64,000 bases of DNA from JAUIKM01 sp964445695 (GTDB lineage: Bacteria > Bacteroidota > Ignavibacteria > Kapaibacteriales > UBA7675): assembly GCA_964445695.1 (NCBI GenBank), contig CAYULF010000004.1:309776-373775 (forward strand), read 5' to 3'. The notes beneath the pieces are model-generated. The model ran no database searches. It was not told where the DNA came from and was given only the letters and a program-made list of their open reading frames with translations. The translations under genes and the position numbers were made by a program. Positions 26,075 through 34,631 of the stretch are shown piece by piece (the stretch's first letter is position 1; each line of letters begins with the position of its first letter).

Positions 26075-27742
26075 ATGGATAATCTTGAGGCTGTAAAATT
26101 CAATCTAGGATCTCTTCTATCAAAAGAAAATTTCTTTAATGTACCAGTTTACCAAAGACCTTTTTCATGGGACGAAGAAAACTTCAAAGATCTAATTTCT
26201 GACCTGATCAGCGCTGAAAGAGATCAAGAGTATTTTCTTGGAACAATTGTCCTCCATAAAAAAGGCTCCAAAGGAGAGTTTGACATAGTTGATGGGCAAC
26301 AACGCTTAACATCAATCATGATATTGCTCGCCTGCCTTAGAGATAAGATTCAGGATGGAGAATTCAAAAATAATCTTCAGGAAAAAATAGTTCAGCCGGA
26401 GAATAAAGTCGATGGAATCAGTGAAAGAACTCGACTGGAAGTCAAGGACCCCCAAATATTCAGGTCCAAAGTTATGGCATCAGACGGAACCAATGATATT
26501 TCAAAAGATCGCAACTTGCCTGAGCCCGAATGGAGATATATACACGCAATAAAAGTATTCAAAGAGGAGCTTATTCCGCTATCTGAAAATGAAGCACAAG
26601 AATTTGCTAAGTTTCTAAGCCAGTATTGCATCGTAATTCGGCTTTCGACATCAACTTTTGATGATGCATTTCGACTATTTACTATTGTAAACGATAGAGG
26701 CAAACAACTTAGAAGAATCGATGTCCTAAAGTCTTGGAATATAGATCCTAACATTGTTCCAAGTGAAAGCACACGTAATCAATATGCTAGACGTTGGGAG
26801 GAAATGGAAAAAAATATCGGTGCGGATATCTTCGAATCCATTTTTCACCACATCAGATTCATTACTCTCAAAGACAAGCCCAAAGGCGATTTGTTGAGAG
26901 AGTTTGAAAACCGAATATTTAAACTTCGAAATATTCAAAAGGGAGAAAGATTCCTGGACTTGGTTATGGAATATTCTGAAATATACCTATCAATTTTTAG
27001 CGACTGCAATGCATTAGACAAAAATGACCAACACTATTACGCGTACTTTGCATTAATCAATATTATGGATTCGAATTTTAAAGCTTCAGAATGGCGGCCA
27101 TGTCTGATGTTCTACTACCGGAAGTTTTCTAATCAAGGATTCTATCGGTTCTGCCTTCAACTCGAAAAAGTGTATCTTACTTATTGGGTTTTGGGCACGA
27201 GGAAAGACGAACGAAGAGATATTTACGCAAACATTCTTGACAGCATAGAATCGGCAAAAGTTCATTCAGAAATCAATTTAGAGTCTCAGATCGATGAGGA
27301 CTCAATTCGGAAACACGTTGGCAATAGTGAAATTTACAAAGCAGGTTACTGCAAGTACTTTTTACTTCGACTTGAATTAGTCATATGTGAGTTAAATGAG
27401 GCAAGAAAGTTTGAGGCTAAGTCAACTGAACATGTGTTACCCCAACATCCAGCATCACCAAGTGATTGGCTTCCAGAGGAAGATATTGACAAACTGTCTG
27501 AATTTGTAAATAAAATAGGCAACCTAGTTCTACTAAGTAAGTCAAAAAATTCTCAAGTAAGGAATTTCAACCTCCGAAGAAAACAGCAAGAATATTTACG
27601 TCCAAGGGTCACAAGCTATCCGCGTAGTCTGCAGATTTTAGACTATGATAACTGGGATAGAGATGTTATCGAACAACGAACCAAAGAGGCCCAAGAAATG
27701 ATCTTGCTAGAACCAGGTAGCGGGTATTCACGATCGCGTTGA
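26075..27742 (+). CDS. GmrSD-type DUF262-DUF1524 restriction protein
   Basis: A 555-residue protein. The N-terminal DUF262 domain has VPVYQRPFSW (about 24-33), YFLGTIVL and the NTPase motif DGQQRLTS (about 72-79). The C-terminal DUF1524 nuclease region has STEHVLPQ with an H-N-H-like pattern, and later KIGNLVLLSKSKNSQVRN. DUF262-DUF1524 fusions include GmrSD, a type IV enzyme that cleaves modified (glucosylated) phage DNA, so defence is likely; the modification recognised here is unknown. The start is ATG at 26075 because the upstream TTG extension precedes the domain. The gene is visibly AT-rich with ATA/AGA/TTA codons unlike its neighbours, so it was probably acquired horizontally. Confidence 0.88.
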   Translation: MDNLEAVKFNLGSLLSKENFFNVPVYQRPFSWDEENFKDLISDLISAERDQEYFLGTIVLHKKGSKGEFDIVDGQQRLTSIMILLACLRDKIQDGEFKNNLQEKIVQPENKVDGISERTRLEVKDPQIFRSKVMASDGTNDISKDRNLPEPEWRYIHAIKVFKEELIPLSENEAQEFAKFLSQYCIVIRLSTSTFDDAFRLFTIVNDRGKQLRRIDVLKSWNIDPNIVPSESTRNQYARRWEEMEKNIGADIFESIFHHIRFITLKDKPKGDLLREFENRIFKLRNIQKGERFLDLVMEYSEIYLSIFSDCNALDKNDQHYYAYFALINIMDSNFKASEWRPCLMFYYRKFSNQGFYRFCLQLEKVYLTYWVLGTRKDERRDIYANILDSIESAKVHSEINLESQIDEDSIRKHVGNSEIYKAGYCKYFLLRLELVICELNEARKFEAKSTEHVLPQHPASPSDWLPEEDIDKLSEFVNKIGNLVLLSKSKNSQVRNFNLRRKQQEYLRPRVTSYPRSLQILDYDNWDRDVIEQRTKEAQEMILLEPGSGYSRSR

Positions 27743-27782
27743 TTGACGTATAAAATCCAAGTTTGAGATTAACTTCGTCCCC

Positions 27783-28622
27783 CTAATCAATCAAACCCTG
27801 CATCGCCTCTATCATCGCGGGGTCCAGAAAATTGCGCATCTGCATCGTGGACAGATTTAACTCTTTCATGACGATCGGCTCAGCGTCGCTCTCCAGCTCG
27901 CCGTTCTGGTTTTTGTCGACGCGCAGACGCACAATCACCGTCTCCGTGTTTTCCAGGTGTTTAAAAGAATGCAAACCCATGCCGTCAAACGTAAAGTCGT
28001 GCAGGACATGATTGCCGACGTCGTAGACCGACAGTCCCGCCAGATCTCGTCTGTTTAACATGCCGTCCTTGTTGGAATCGCGCTGCGACACCTCAACCAA
28101 CAGGAAATTCCCGGCCGGACATTTAACAAAGTCATACTCGTCAATTGCAGTGCGTTTGTTAAACACCTGATATTTCTGCCCCTTGCGCTGTTCGTACAGC
28201 ACCAGATTGTTGTACCCGCCGGAAGTGTAAGCGCGTGAGCCGCTGAAGTTGCTCCCGCTTCCCTTTAATCCGTCGGTATAGTCCGCGATCCCGACGTTCT
28301 CCGGCAGCTCCAGGTTCGTCAGTGTGACGGGCACGACGTACAGCAGCCCCGCCGAGTCCAGCAACCGCGGTCCCGAAAGCGAGATCGCCTGGTCGCGCAC
28401 AAGTTGTTTGGTATTGCCATCCGGAATTGTGTCGGTATTAATTGTAATGCCCGCTGTCTGATGATTTCCCCTGCTCATTGAGCGCGAGATTTTGTCAATC
28501 ACGACATAAACGCCGAAAACTGCAAGCACCGCCACACCCATCAACAGCAAAGTGCCGTTAATTGCGCGCAGACGTTCGTTGTAGTTGGACAGATTCAATG
28601 TGTTCTCCTTTTGGTATTCCAT
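27783..28622 (-). CDS. Membrane-anchored protein with EF-hand-like loops
   Basis: 279 residues. A short cytoplasmic start is followed by one helix (about 24-45, LLLMGVAVLAVFGVYVVI), then an extracytoplasmic part. Two acidic loops resemble calcium-binding EF-hands: DSNKDGMLNRRDL and DKNQNGELESDAE. Other stretches (VPVTLTNLELPENVGI, YDFVKCPAGNFLLVEVSQ) suggest a beta-rich domain. I do not recognise the family. The frame extends upstream to 28661, but the ATG at 28622 has AGGAG 7 bases before it and better fits the helix position. It is convergent with the DUF262 gene and divergent from the paralogue array. Confidence 0.72.
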   Translation of the reverse strand: MEYQKENTLNLSNYNERLRAINGTLLLMGVAVLAVFGVYVVIDKISRSMSRGNHQTAGITINTDTIPDGNTKQLVRDQAISLSGPRLLDSAGLLYVVPVTLTNLELPENVGIADYTDGLKGSGSNFSGSRAYTSGGYNNLVLYEQRKGQKYQVFNKRTAIDEYDFVKCPAGNFLLVEVSQRDSNKDGMLNRRDLAGLSVYDVGNHVLHDFTFDGMGLHSFKHLENTETVIVRLRVDKNQNGELESDAEPIVMKELNLSTMQMRNFLDPAMIEAMQGLID

Positions 28623-28804
28623 AGGTACAGTTTTCTCCGCCGACGCGTGCAGAGCGCGCATTCAGGCGGGAATGCTGAATTTGACAGGACGACTCAAGCA
28701 ATATGAAACTTTTTGGAGAATTCCCTCACCTTGGTGCAAATGCGGTTGCTCCGCCTTCCCAACAAAACAGCATGCTCCCATGCCAACGAAAAGGTAAATT
28801 CGCA

Positions 28805-29056
28805 ATGTTAAAGCTCACATGCAAATACCTCAACCTGTTGTTGTTGTTCTTTGTTGCTCAGGCCAATGCTTTTGAGCGTGACGAAACAGATGACATCCAC
28901 CATCCCGACACAAGACAAACATTGTACGACGACACCACGATGTCAAAGTTGCGCGCAGTGTATAAAGATTGCCACCTCAGCTACAGACTCGACTTAACAT
29001 CCAATACCTTGCCTGAACACATGCAAGCAGAGTTGCCGGCATTCAAAGACAGCTAA
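28805..29056 (+). pseudogene. Truncated member of the secreted paralogue family
   Basis: An 83-residue product with a signal peptide (MLKLTCKYLNLLLLFFVAQA), followed by LYDDTTMSKLRAVYKDCHLSY, which lines up with MYDESTMARLEYIVDSLNLQF of the intact members at 30986 and 32731. The rest of the ~490-residue protein is absent and the intergenic repeat begins 45 bases after the stop. The ATG at 28805 is chosen since it gives the signal peptide; the frame continues upstream to 28703. It could be a decayed gene or a small secreted product in its own right. Confidence 0.55.
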
Positions 29057-29100
29057 CTCTGACTCTTTGAAAATCCACATTGACGTCTGCAGCGCAGCCT

Positions 29101-29174
29101 TGACCGCTTTGAGCCCTTGCTTGCGCGGCGGTCTCAGGCTCCATGATGTTCTTGCTTGTCACGCAGTTAACAGC
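29101..29174 (+). repeat. GACCGC intergenic repeat, copy 1
   Basis: Near-identical to 34210-34283 (only a few differences near the tail CTTGCTTGTCACGCAG) and to 32532-32604. It holds two complementary block pairs in interleaved order: GACCGC with GCGGTC, and GAGCC with GGCTC. It lies between the truncated and first full members of the paralogue family. Confidence 0.85.
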
Positions 29175-29285
29175 TTGACACCCTCGAATTAGACGCCCCA
29201 ACCTGAAACCAATCAGTCCGAAGTCTTGTCACAAACACATGAGCAAAAAGTCGCAGAGTAAGTTGATAAGCCGGGAGATTCAAAC

Positions 29286-30788
29286 ATGCGCTCAGTCATC
29301 CTGTTTTCAATCGCAATTCTGTCTCAGTTATGCCCGCTCCACGCCTTTGTCGGCCTCGGCGATGCGCCGCGGCACGACTACTCCGCAGACATCCTCGAAG
29401 CGCTGCGCCCGCACGCCATCGAGCGGCTCGCAGAATATAATGCCTATTCACACCAGCGCGAATATTATTCCAGGCCACAGGCCGTCGGCAACTACGTCCT
29501 GTTTGAAGGCGACCGCGCCGACACGGCGCTTAAACTTATCGAGCAGAAGGTAAACTTCATCGACCTGTTGCGACAAATCGAGCCAAAAAAAACCGCAAAA
29601 CACCTGTTGTTGACATTTGATACCTATCAGGATGTTCGCTGCGAAATTAAACAGAGTGTGTATGGCTGGAATGGCATTTGCGCCCCGCGCCACTCAGTTG
29701 ACCTCGACGTCGGTCTGGATATCGTCAACATCTACCGCCGCGGCGACTGGCTGTTTGAATACATCGACGCACCCGCGTACAAATACAAAGGTTTGCAGGC
29801 TTTTTTTCTGGTGACGGACTTCCAACAGACTCAAGTTCCATCCGACTACGCACGCAATATTGACTACCTCGATCACATGACAAATCCGGCTGAGGCGGCT
29901 TTGTTTGACGATGCCAAATGCTGCAGGCACGACACCTGTTACACAGACACCGGCATTTTTCAGAACTTCCTGGAATGGCTCGTACCGGTTGCTTCCGGCG
30001 ACAGCCTGCCGAACGAGTACGTGTACTCCGGCGTGATTAACAGACCAGATGACAGTTGTTTTGCCCGAATCGATCGCCAGATGGCCAACACAAAATTGTT
30101 CCACAGAATGCTGGACCTGTCGATAGAATCGGCCATAGAAAATCAGTGTTATTTTGAATTGCTCGAACAGCTGGTGGCTCGCTACAGATCAAAAGATCTG
30201 GCCCTGCATCTTAAACGCAGTCATTTTCCGGTTGCCTGCTGCGGGATGAGCTCCAGACCCTACCTGCATCGCCGCGACATTGCCGTTCTGGCTGCGCAAA
30301 CTGCTGAATGGAATGTCTTCCTGCGCACGCATATCGATGTGGTCTACGACGACTACCGCAAAAATCCGGATGGCACAATTACATTTCTTGGCGATCGCAC
30401 TATGGTTCCGGTCCTGCAGGACTTCGGCCTCGACGTCGAAGCTCTGTTGCTCGGCAGTGTGTTAAGAGTCGACAACCGGCATAAAAACGCGTACATCGGC
30501 GGCGCATACAATATGGGCAACGTGATTGCCCGCATGCCCGAACGCGATGAAATACTTAACAACATTCGCAACATGATCGGTAACCATCAGCTTGACGACT
30601 TCAACCGCCTGCGCATGTTTAATGTGTACTGGACCTGTTTAATTGAATCCAATTCCCGCGAAATTCCGGAATCGCTGGTTGCGACGCTCCGGTCTGCCGT
30701 TGACCTTCTTCCGCCCTATCTTGCGCAGACAATTGATCTTGAGGAGGAACTGCCTTCTCACCGCTTGCCCGAACGACAAAACAAGTAG
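29286..30788 (+). CDS. Secreted paralogue family protein, member 1
   Basis: 500 residues with a signal peptide (MRSVILFSIAILSQLCPLHA, likely cut after HA). The C-terminal two thirds match the members at 30986 and 32731: SKDLALHLKRS, a histidine-rich YLHRRDIAVLAAQTAEWNVFLRTHIDV block, LGLDVEALLLGSVLRVDN-like text (LDVEALLLGSVLRVDN) and a final PPYLAQTI. The N-terminal third is more diverged and has extra cysteines (CCRHDTC, VACCGM). No membrane segment or known domain. The start has GGGAG 8 bases before the ATG. Likely periplasmic or secreted; function unknown. Confidence 0.82.
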   Translation: MRSVILFSIAILSQLCPLHAFVGLGDAPRHDYSADILEALRPHAIERLAEYNAYSHQREYYSRPQAVGNYVLFEGDRADTALKLIEQKVNFIDLLRQIEPKKTAKHLLLTFDTYQDVRCEIKQSVYGWNGICAPRHSVDLDVGLDIVNIYRRGDWLFEYIDAPAYKYKGLQAFFLVTDFQQTQVPSDYARNIDYLDHMTNPAEAALFDDAKCCRHDTCYTDTGIFQNFLEWLVPVASGDSLPNEYVYSGVINRPDDSCFARIDRQMANTKLFHRMLDLSIESAIENQCYFELLEQLVARYRSKDLALHLKRSHFPVACCGMSSRPYLHRRDIAVLAAQTAEWNVFLRTHIDVVYDDYRKNPDGTITFLGDRTMVPVLQDFGLDVEALLLGSVLRVDNRHKNAYIGGAYNMGNVIARMPERDEILNNIRNMIGNHQLDDFNRLRMFNVYWTCLIESNSREIPESLVATLRSAVDLLPPYLAQTIDLEEELPSHRLPERQNK

Positions 30789-30985
30789 ACAATCCTGATT
30801 AGTTCGAGAGAAATCTCAGCATGAAATTGAAACTTTCTACGCCCATTCATCAACCTTCACGATTGAACAATGTGACCGAATTGATCGGAATGGACTTACT
30901 CGCCGGAACGGACGCTTCGTTTGACGTCCGGCCTGCAGAACCCGTTCGGCGCATGACGCATACGTGGCATATCAGGAGACACACA

Positions 30986-32452
30986 ATGAAACGTCTATTC
31001 AACTTTGCTGCGCTTTGCATGATGCTCGCAGCATCGCACGCCGCATCGCAGGAGTTCGAAGAGTTTGAGAACGGACTGATGTACGACGAGTCCACCATGG
31101 CACGTCTGGAGTACATCGTGGACTCATTGAATCTGCAGTTCATGCAATGCCAACTGGACCGTTCATACTTTGCAGAGCCGCAAGCGACGGGCCACTACAT
31201 CAGAATCTTCGGCGGCAATGTTAAACAGGCCAGGCTCGACATAGAATCCGGGCACTCATTTGACGAAATAGCAGCCCGTTACGACAGCTCTCATGCACAC
31301 AAAAATCTCTTGATTGCCGTGGAGCATCAAACAGGCTCAGAACCGAATGAAAATGTCAGAATACTTCGCGGTGCGCCGTTTGAACAATCGTATGACAACT
31401 CGCTCTACACGTACGGTTCCCGGGAGAATCTGAAGATGGCCTGCCGAAACTCCTGGGAGATGCAATACTCCCCGGAATCCAAATACTGCGGTGAATATCT
31501 TGTGGCATTCTTTTTTACGTCTGATTTTACAACACCGGAAATTCCGGCATCATACGCGCGTATGGTTCAGTATGTTGACTGTATGGTGGACACTTCCACA
31601 AGAATTCACGACTCCGGAATGGCTCAGAGGAAGCCGACCGAAAAAGAAGGACAACAGTTGCATGAATTCTCACGCTGGGTCATTGAGGAAACCGCTACGC
31701 CGCGATCCGAATCAGAATCGCAGGATTCACTCAGCTTCTGGAATCTGAATGAACTACGATTGGAAAGAGTTAACAAATATTTACTGCCGAACCCTCAGTT
31801 CCTTAAGAGACTGGAAGAGAATTTACAACTGGCTCGCGAGGTTGGAGCCGGAGATGAGTTGTTGGAGTGGTTGGCTCAACACTTCAGTTCAAAGGAAATT
31901 GCCCTTGAATTTAAACGCAGCCGCCGCGTGGTTGGAATGTGCAGCCATGATGCAGGTCCGCGAGAACATACTCGCGAAATTGCAATCCTGTCCGCCGAGA
32001 CCGCCAAGTGGGAAGTTTTTCTACGTGCACATCTTGATATCATGAATGATAATTTCAGCCGTGTCTCTGACGGCTCGTATGCCTGGGGACGACGTAAAAC
32101 CTATATTCGCGAACTGGAGGAGTTGAATATTAACGTTCCTGAACTCATTTTGGGAACTGTATTGCGTATCGGGAATCACAGCGAGAACCACTACTTCGGC
32201 AGCGTGCAACGTCTGGGCCGCGCAATCGCCGAAACCAGAAACCGGGAGGAATTCGAATCTCATATGAACCGGATGATGGGAGACTCGTCGCTTGACGACT
32301 ACAATCGCTTGATAATTTTTTACTTGTACAAAAATTTCGCCTACCATCTCGACGATAAGAAAGTTAAACAGGCGACCTTAAAACGGCTCGCGTCCGCCAT
32401 TGCTACCATGCCGCCATATCTTGCAGAACGTCTGCAGCCAGAATATGATTGA
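30986..32452 (+). CDS. Secreted paralogue family protein, member 2
   Basis: 488 residues from the ATG at 30986 (AGGAG 7 bases before; the frame extends uselessly to 30821). Signal peptide MKRLFNFAALCMMLAASHA, mature start near ASQEFEE. Shared blocks: FEEFENGLMYDESTMARLEY, SKEIALEFKRS, PREHTREIAILSAETAKWEV followed by FLRAHLDIMNDNF, YIRELEELNINVPELILG, VLRIGN and PPYLAERL. The long alpha-helical look (many L/E/R heptads) suggests a helical repeat fold. The upstream region (CGCATGACGCA ... CATATCAGGAGACACA) is also copied at the next member, so the duplicated unit included the promoter or 5' leader. Confidence 0.85.
   Translation: MKRLFNFAALCMMLAASHAASQEFEEFENGLMYDESTMARLEYIVDSLNLQFMQCQLDRSYFAEPQATGHYIRIFGGNVKQARLDIESGHSFDEIAARYDSSHAHKNLLIAVEHQTGSEPNENVRILRGAPFEQSYDNSLYTYGSRENLKMACRNSWEMQYSPESKYCGEYLVAFFFTSDFTTPEIPASYARMVQYVDCMVDTSTRIHDSGMAQRKPTEKEGQQLHEFSRWVIEETATPRSESESQDSLSFWNLNELRLERVNKYLLPNPQFLKRLEENLQLAREVGAGDELLEWLAQHFSSKEIALEFKRSRRVVGMCSHDAGPREHTREIAILSAETAKWEVFLRAHLDIMNDNFSRVSDGSYAWGRRKTYIRELEELNINVPELILGTVLRIGNHSENHYFGSVQRLGRAIAETRNREEFESHMNRMMGDSSLDDYNRLIIFYLYKNFAYHLDDKKVKQATLKRLASAIATMPPYLAERLQPEYD
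31040..31126 (+). repeat. 87-base tract identical to 32785-32871
   Basis: Every base from GCCGCATCGCAGGAG to ATCGTGGACTCA is the same as in the next paralogue, spanning the signal-peptide end and mature N-terminus. Outside it, the two genes differ at many synonymous positions even where the protein is conserved. Confidence 0.95.
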
Positions 32453-32531
32453 TCAGAACATCTCCCTTAATAAATATCAATAGTATTCAGCAGCGGGGAT
32501 AAATCGACGACCACAATAATTTTTGGTACTT

Positions 32532-32604
32532 TGACCGCTTTGAGCCCTTGCTGGCGCGGCGGTCTCAGGCTCCATGACTCTCTTGCTTGTCGTGCAGTCA
32601 GGAG
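32532..32604 (+). repeat. GACCGC intergenic repeat, copy 2
   Basis: Same element as 29101-29174 and 34210-34283, with a few substitutions (TTGCTGGCGCGG; CATGACTCTCTTG). Both complementary block pairs are intact. Located between family members 2 and 3. Confidence 0.85.
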
Positions 32605-32730
32605 TTTCAAACAGTCGACGGTTATTTAATGTGACCGAATCTCCACGACAAGTCTTATTCGCGTAACAAGACCGTCTTTGCGGCGTCCATTCGGCGCATG
32701 ACGCACACATTGCACATCAGGAGACACATC

Positions 32731-34191
32731 ATGTTTCGGCAGATCAAACTTACAGTGCTTTGCCTGATGCTCGCAGCTGCAACTGCCGCATCGCAGGAGT
32801 TCGAAGAGTTTGAGAACGGACTGATGTACGACGAGTCCACCATGGCACGTCTGGAGTACATCGTGGACTCACTCAACCTAATGTTTAAACAATGCGACCC
32901 CAATTCGTCGTATCGTTCCCTGCCCCAGGCCGAATGCCACTACGTCCGGATTGAAGGCAGAGATGCCCGCCGCGCCCGCTCCGACATCGAGAACGGAATG
33001 CAATTCGAAGATCTGCTTAACAAATATTCAACCGCTACTGTTCAGCGGAATTTACCAGTTGTGGTCAGCCACTACGAAGCCTACCGTGGAGAAAGTTCGC
33101 GCGAATTCAGCTCGATGCCTTTTGAGTCGCCGTATTTCCACAAAATTGTTGAAGAAGGCCGGCGCTACAGTTTTAACTTCAGTCTCGGCGACAGTTTAAT
33201 TTTTGATTACGATGCTCCCACTGCATATAGCACTGAAAGCTTGCGGGCGTTTTATTTCATCTCCGACTTCACAAGCTCGCCCATCCCCCGCGACTACGCA
33301 GCCATGATCCAATACGTGGACTGCATGGTGGACACAAACACCGTGATACATCCCGAAAGCGCTCCCAGGGACTACAGCGCGGAATCCGAAGCTGAAATTG
33401 AACGACTGCGCGAATTCACCGACCGCCTGATCACCAGAACCGCGACCGCACGCAACTCACGGGACCCACTCTCCAACTGGGACTTTGGTCCCAAACGCAT
33501 GGATCGCATCAGGAGAATAGCGGCATCCGAGCCGGATTTTAAACAGAAAATCATAGAAATGGTGGAGATTGCACTTAAACACCGCCGCAGCAGCGAACTA
33601 TTGGAACAGCTGGCGGAGCACTACCATTCGGCGGAAGCCGCGCTCGAACTTAAACGCAGCCGCACAATCTGGGGAAGCTGCAGTATGGACGAGAGCCCGC
33701 GCATTCACGCGCGACACATCGCCCTTCTCTCGGCGGAAACAGCAAGATGGGATGTCTTTCTTCGCGCGCATCTCGACATCATGAATGATCGTTTTACACG
33801 CGCTACCGACGGCTCCTACGCCTGGGATCGGCGTGAGACTTATATCCGCGAACTGGAAGAGTTAAACATCAATGTGCCGCAGCTGATTCTTGGCATGGTG
33901 TTGCGCATCGACAACCCGAGCTACAACCATTATTCAGGCAACGTTCGGAGACTTGGCCGCGCACTCGCCGAAACCAGGTATCGCGAGGAGTTTGAGTCGC
34001 ATATGAGTAAAATGATTAACGACTCCGAACTGGACACCTTCAACCGCATGTTAATCTACTACCTGTACCGGATTTACACCAACCACCTGGATGACAAGGA
34101 GGTTCAGCTTGCCGCCAGACAACGCCTGAAAACCACCATGGCCGGCCTGCCCGCCAAGCTGCTAAAGGGAATGGATGAAGACTTTGATTAA
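32731..34191 (+). CDS. Secreted paralogue family protein, member 3
   Basis: 486 residues, closest to member 2. Signal peptide MFRQIKLTVLCLMLAAATA; ATG at 32731 with AGGAG before it. It has the same blocks: FEEFENGLMYDESTMARLEY, FISDFTSSPIPRDYAAMIQY (matching FFTSDFTTPEIPASYARMVQY), ALELKRS, PRIHARHIALLSAETARWDV with FLRAHLDIMNDRF, and YIRELEELNINVPQLILG. The pairwise protein similarity with member 2 is high in the C-terminal half and at the N-terminus, and weaker between. Function unknown; secreted by inference. Confidence 0.85.
   Translation: MFRQIKLTVLCLMLAAATAASQEFEEFENGLMYDESTMARLEYIVDSLNLMFKQCDPNSSYRSLPQAECHYVRIEGRDARRARSDIENGMQFEDLLNKYSTATVQRNLPVVVSHYEAYRGESSREFSSMPFESPYFHKIVEEGRRYSFNFSLGDSLIFDYDAPTAYSTESLRAFYFISDFTSSPIPRDYAAMIQYVDCMVDTNTVIHPESAPRDYSAESEAEIERLREFTDRLITRTATARNSRDPLSNWDFGPKRMDRIRRIAASEPDFKQKIIEMVEIALKHRRSSELLEQLAEHYHSAEAALELKRSRTIWGSCSMDESPRIHARHIALLSAETARWDVFLRAHLDIMNDRFTRATDGSYAWDRRETYIRELEELNINVPQLILGMVLRIDNPSYNHYSGNVRRLGRALAETRYREEFESHMSKMINDSELDTFNRMLIYYLYRIYTNHLDDKEVQLAARQRLKTTMAGLPAKLLKGMDEDFD
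32785..32871 (+). repeat. 87-base tract identical to 31040-31126
   Basis: Second copy of the perfectly identical tract described at 31040-31126. Its flanks diverge at once on both sides (GCAACT before; CTCAACCTAATG after, against TTGAATCTGCAG). Confidence 0.95.
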
Positions 34192-34209
34192 ACATGCCTT
34201 GACAACTAC

Positions 34210-34283
34210 TGACCGCTTTGAGCCCTTGCTTGCGCGGCGGTCTCAGGCTCCATGATGTTCTTGCTCGTCCTGCAGTTAACAGT
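34210..34283 (+). repeat. GACCGC intergenic repeat, copy 3
   Basis: Nearly identical to copy 1 at 29101. It begins 18 bases after the stop of member 3. Both complementary block pairs are intact. Confidence 0.85.
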
Positions 34284-34631
34284 GTCAAGACCCGCAGTCT
34301 GATACAATCCCGAAACCAAGCAGCCGTAAGTTTTGTCGTTGAGTTTGGCCTGAATCGTACACGCGGCTGGCGCCGGTCCATTGATGCCGTTTCGGCCACG
34401 GCGTTTTGCGTGGGTGCCCCACTCACAAACTCCGCGTTTTACACATGCATGTCAAGACATAAAAATCTATCGCACGCTCACACCGCGCGAACGCAGTCGC
34501 TCGCCCTCCAAACGGATCAAAGCGAAGCGGGGTCAGCAAAAGAACAAACAAGCCGGAGCAAGCGACGGCGAAGTGGTCTGGTCAGAAAACATCGAACAAC
34601 TGGCAATGGACCAATCCTGCCAGGCTCCGCC
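34284..34631. other. Intergenic stretch between convergent genes
   Basis: About 350 bases between the last repeat copy and the convergent serine hydrolase gene. Overlapping short frames on both strands have no family features. I see no convincing terminator or RNA gene. Confidence 0.5.

Noticed and set aside
28805..34283. Toxin/antitoxin or contact-dependent inhibition interpretation of the paralogue array
   Set aside because: No nuclease or pore-forming C-terminal variation, no immunity-sized genes between members; the spaces hold only the repeat.
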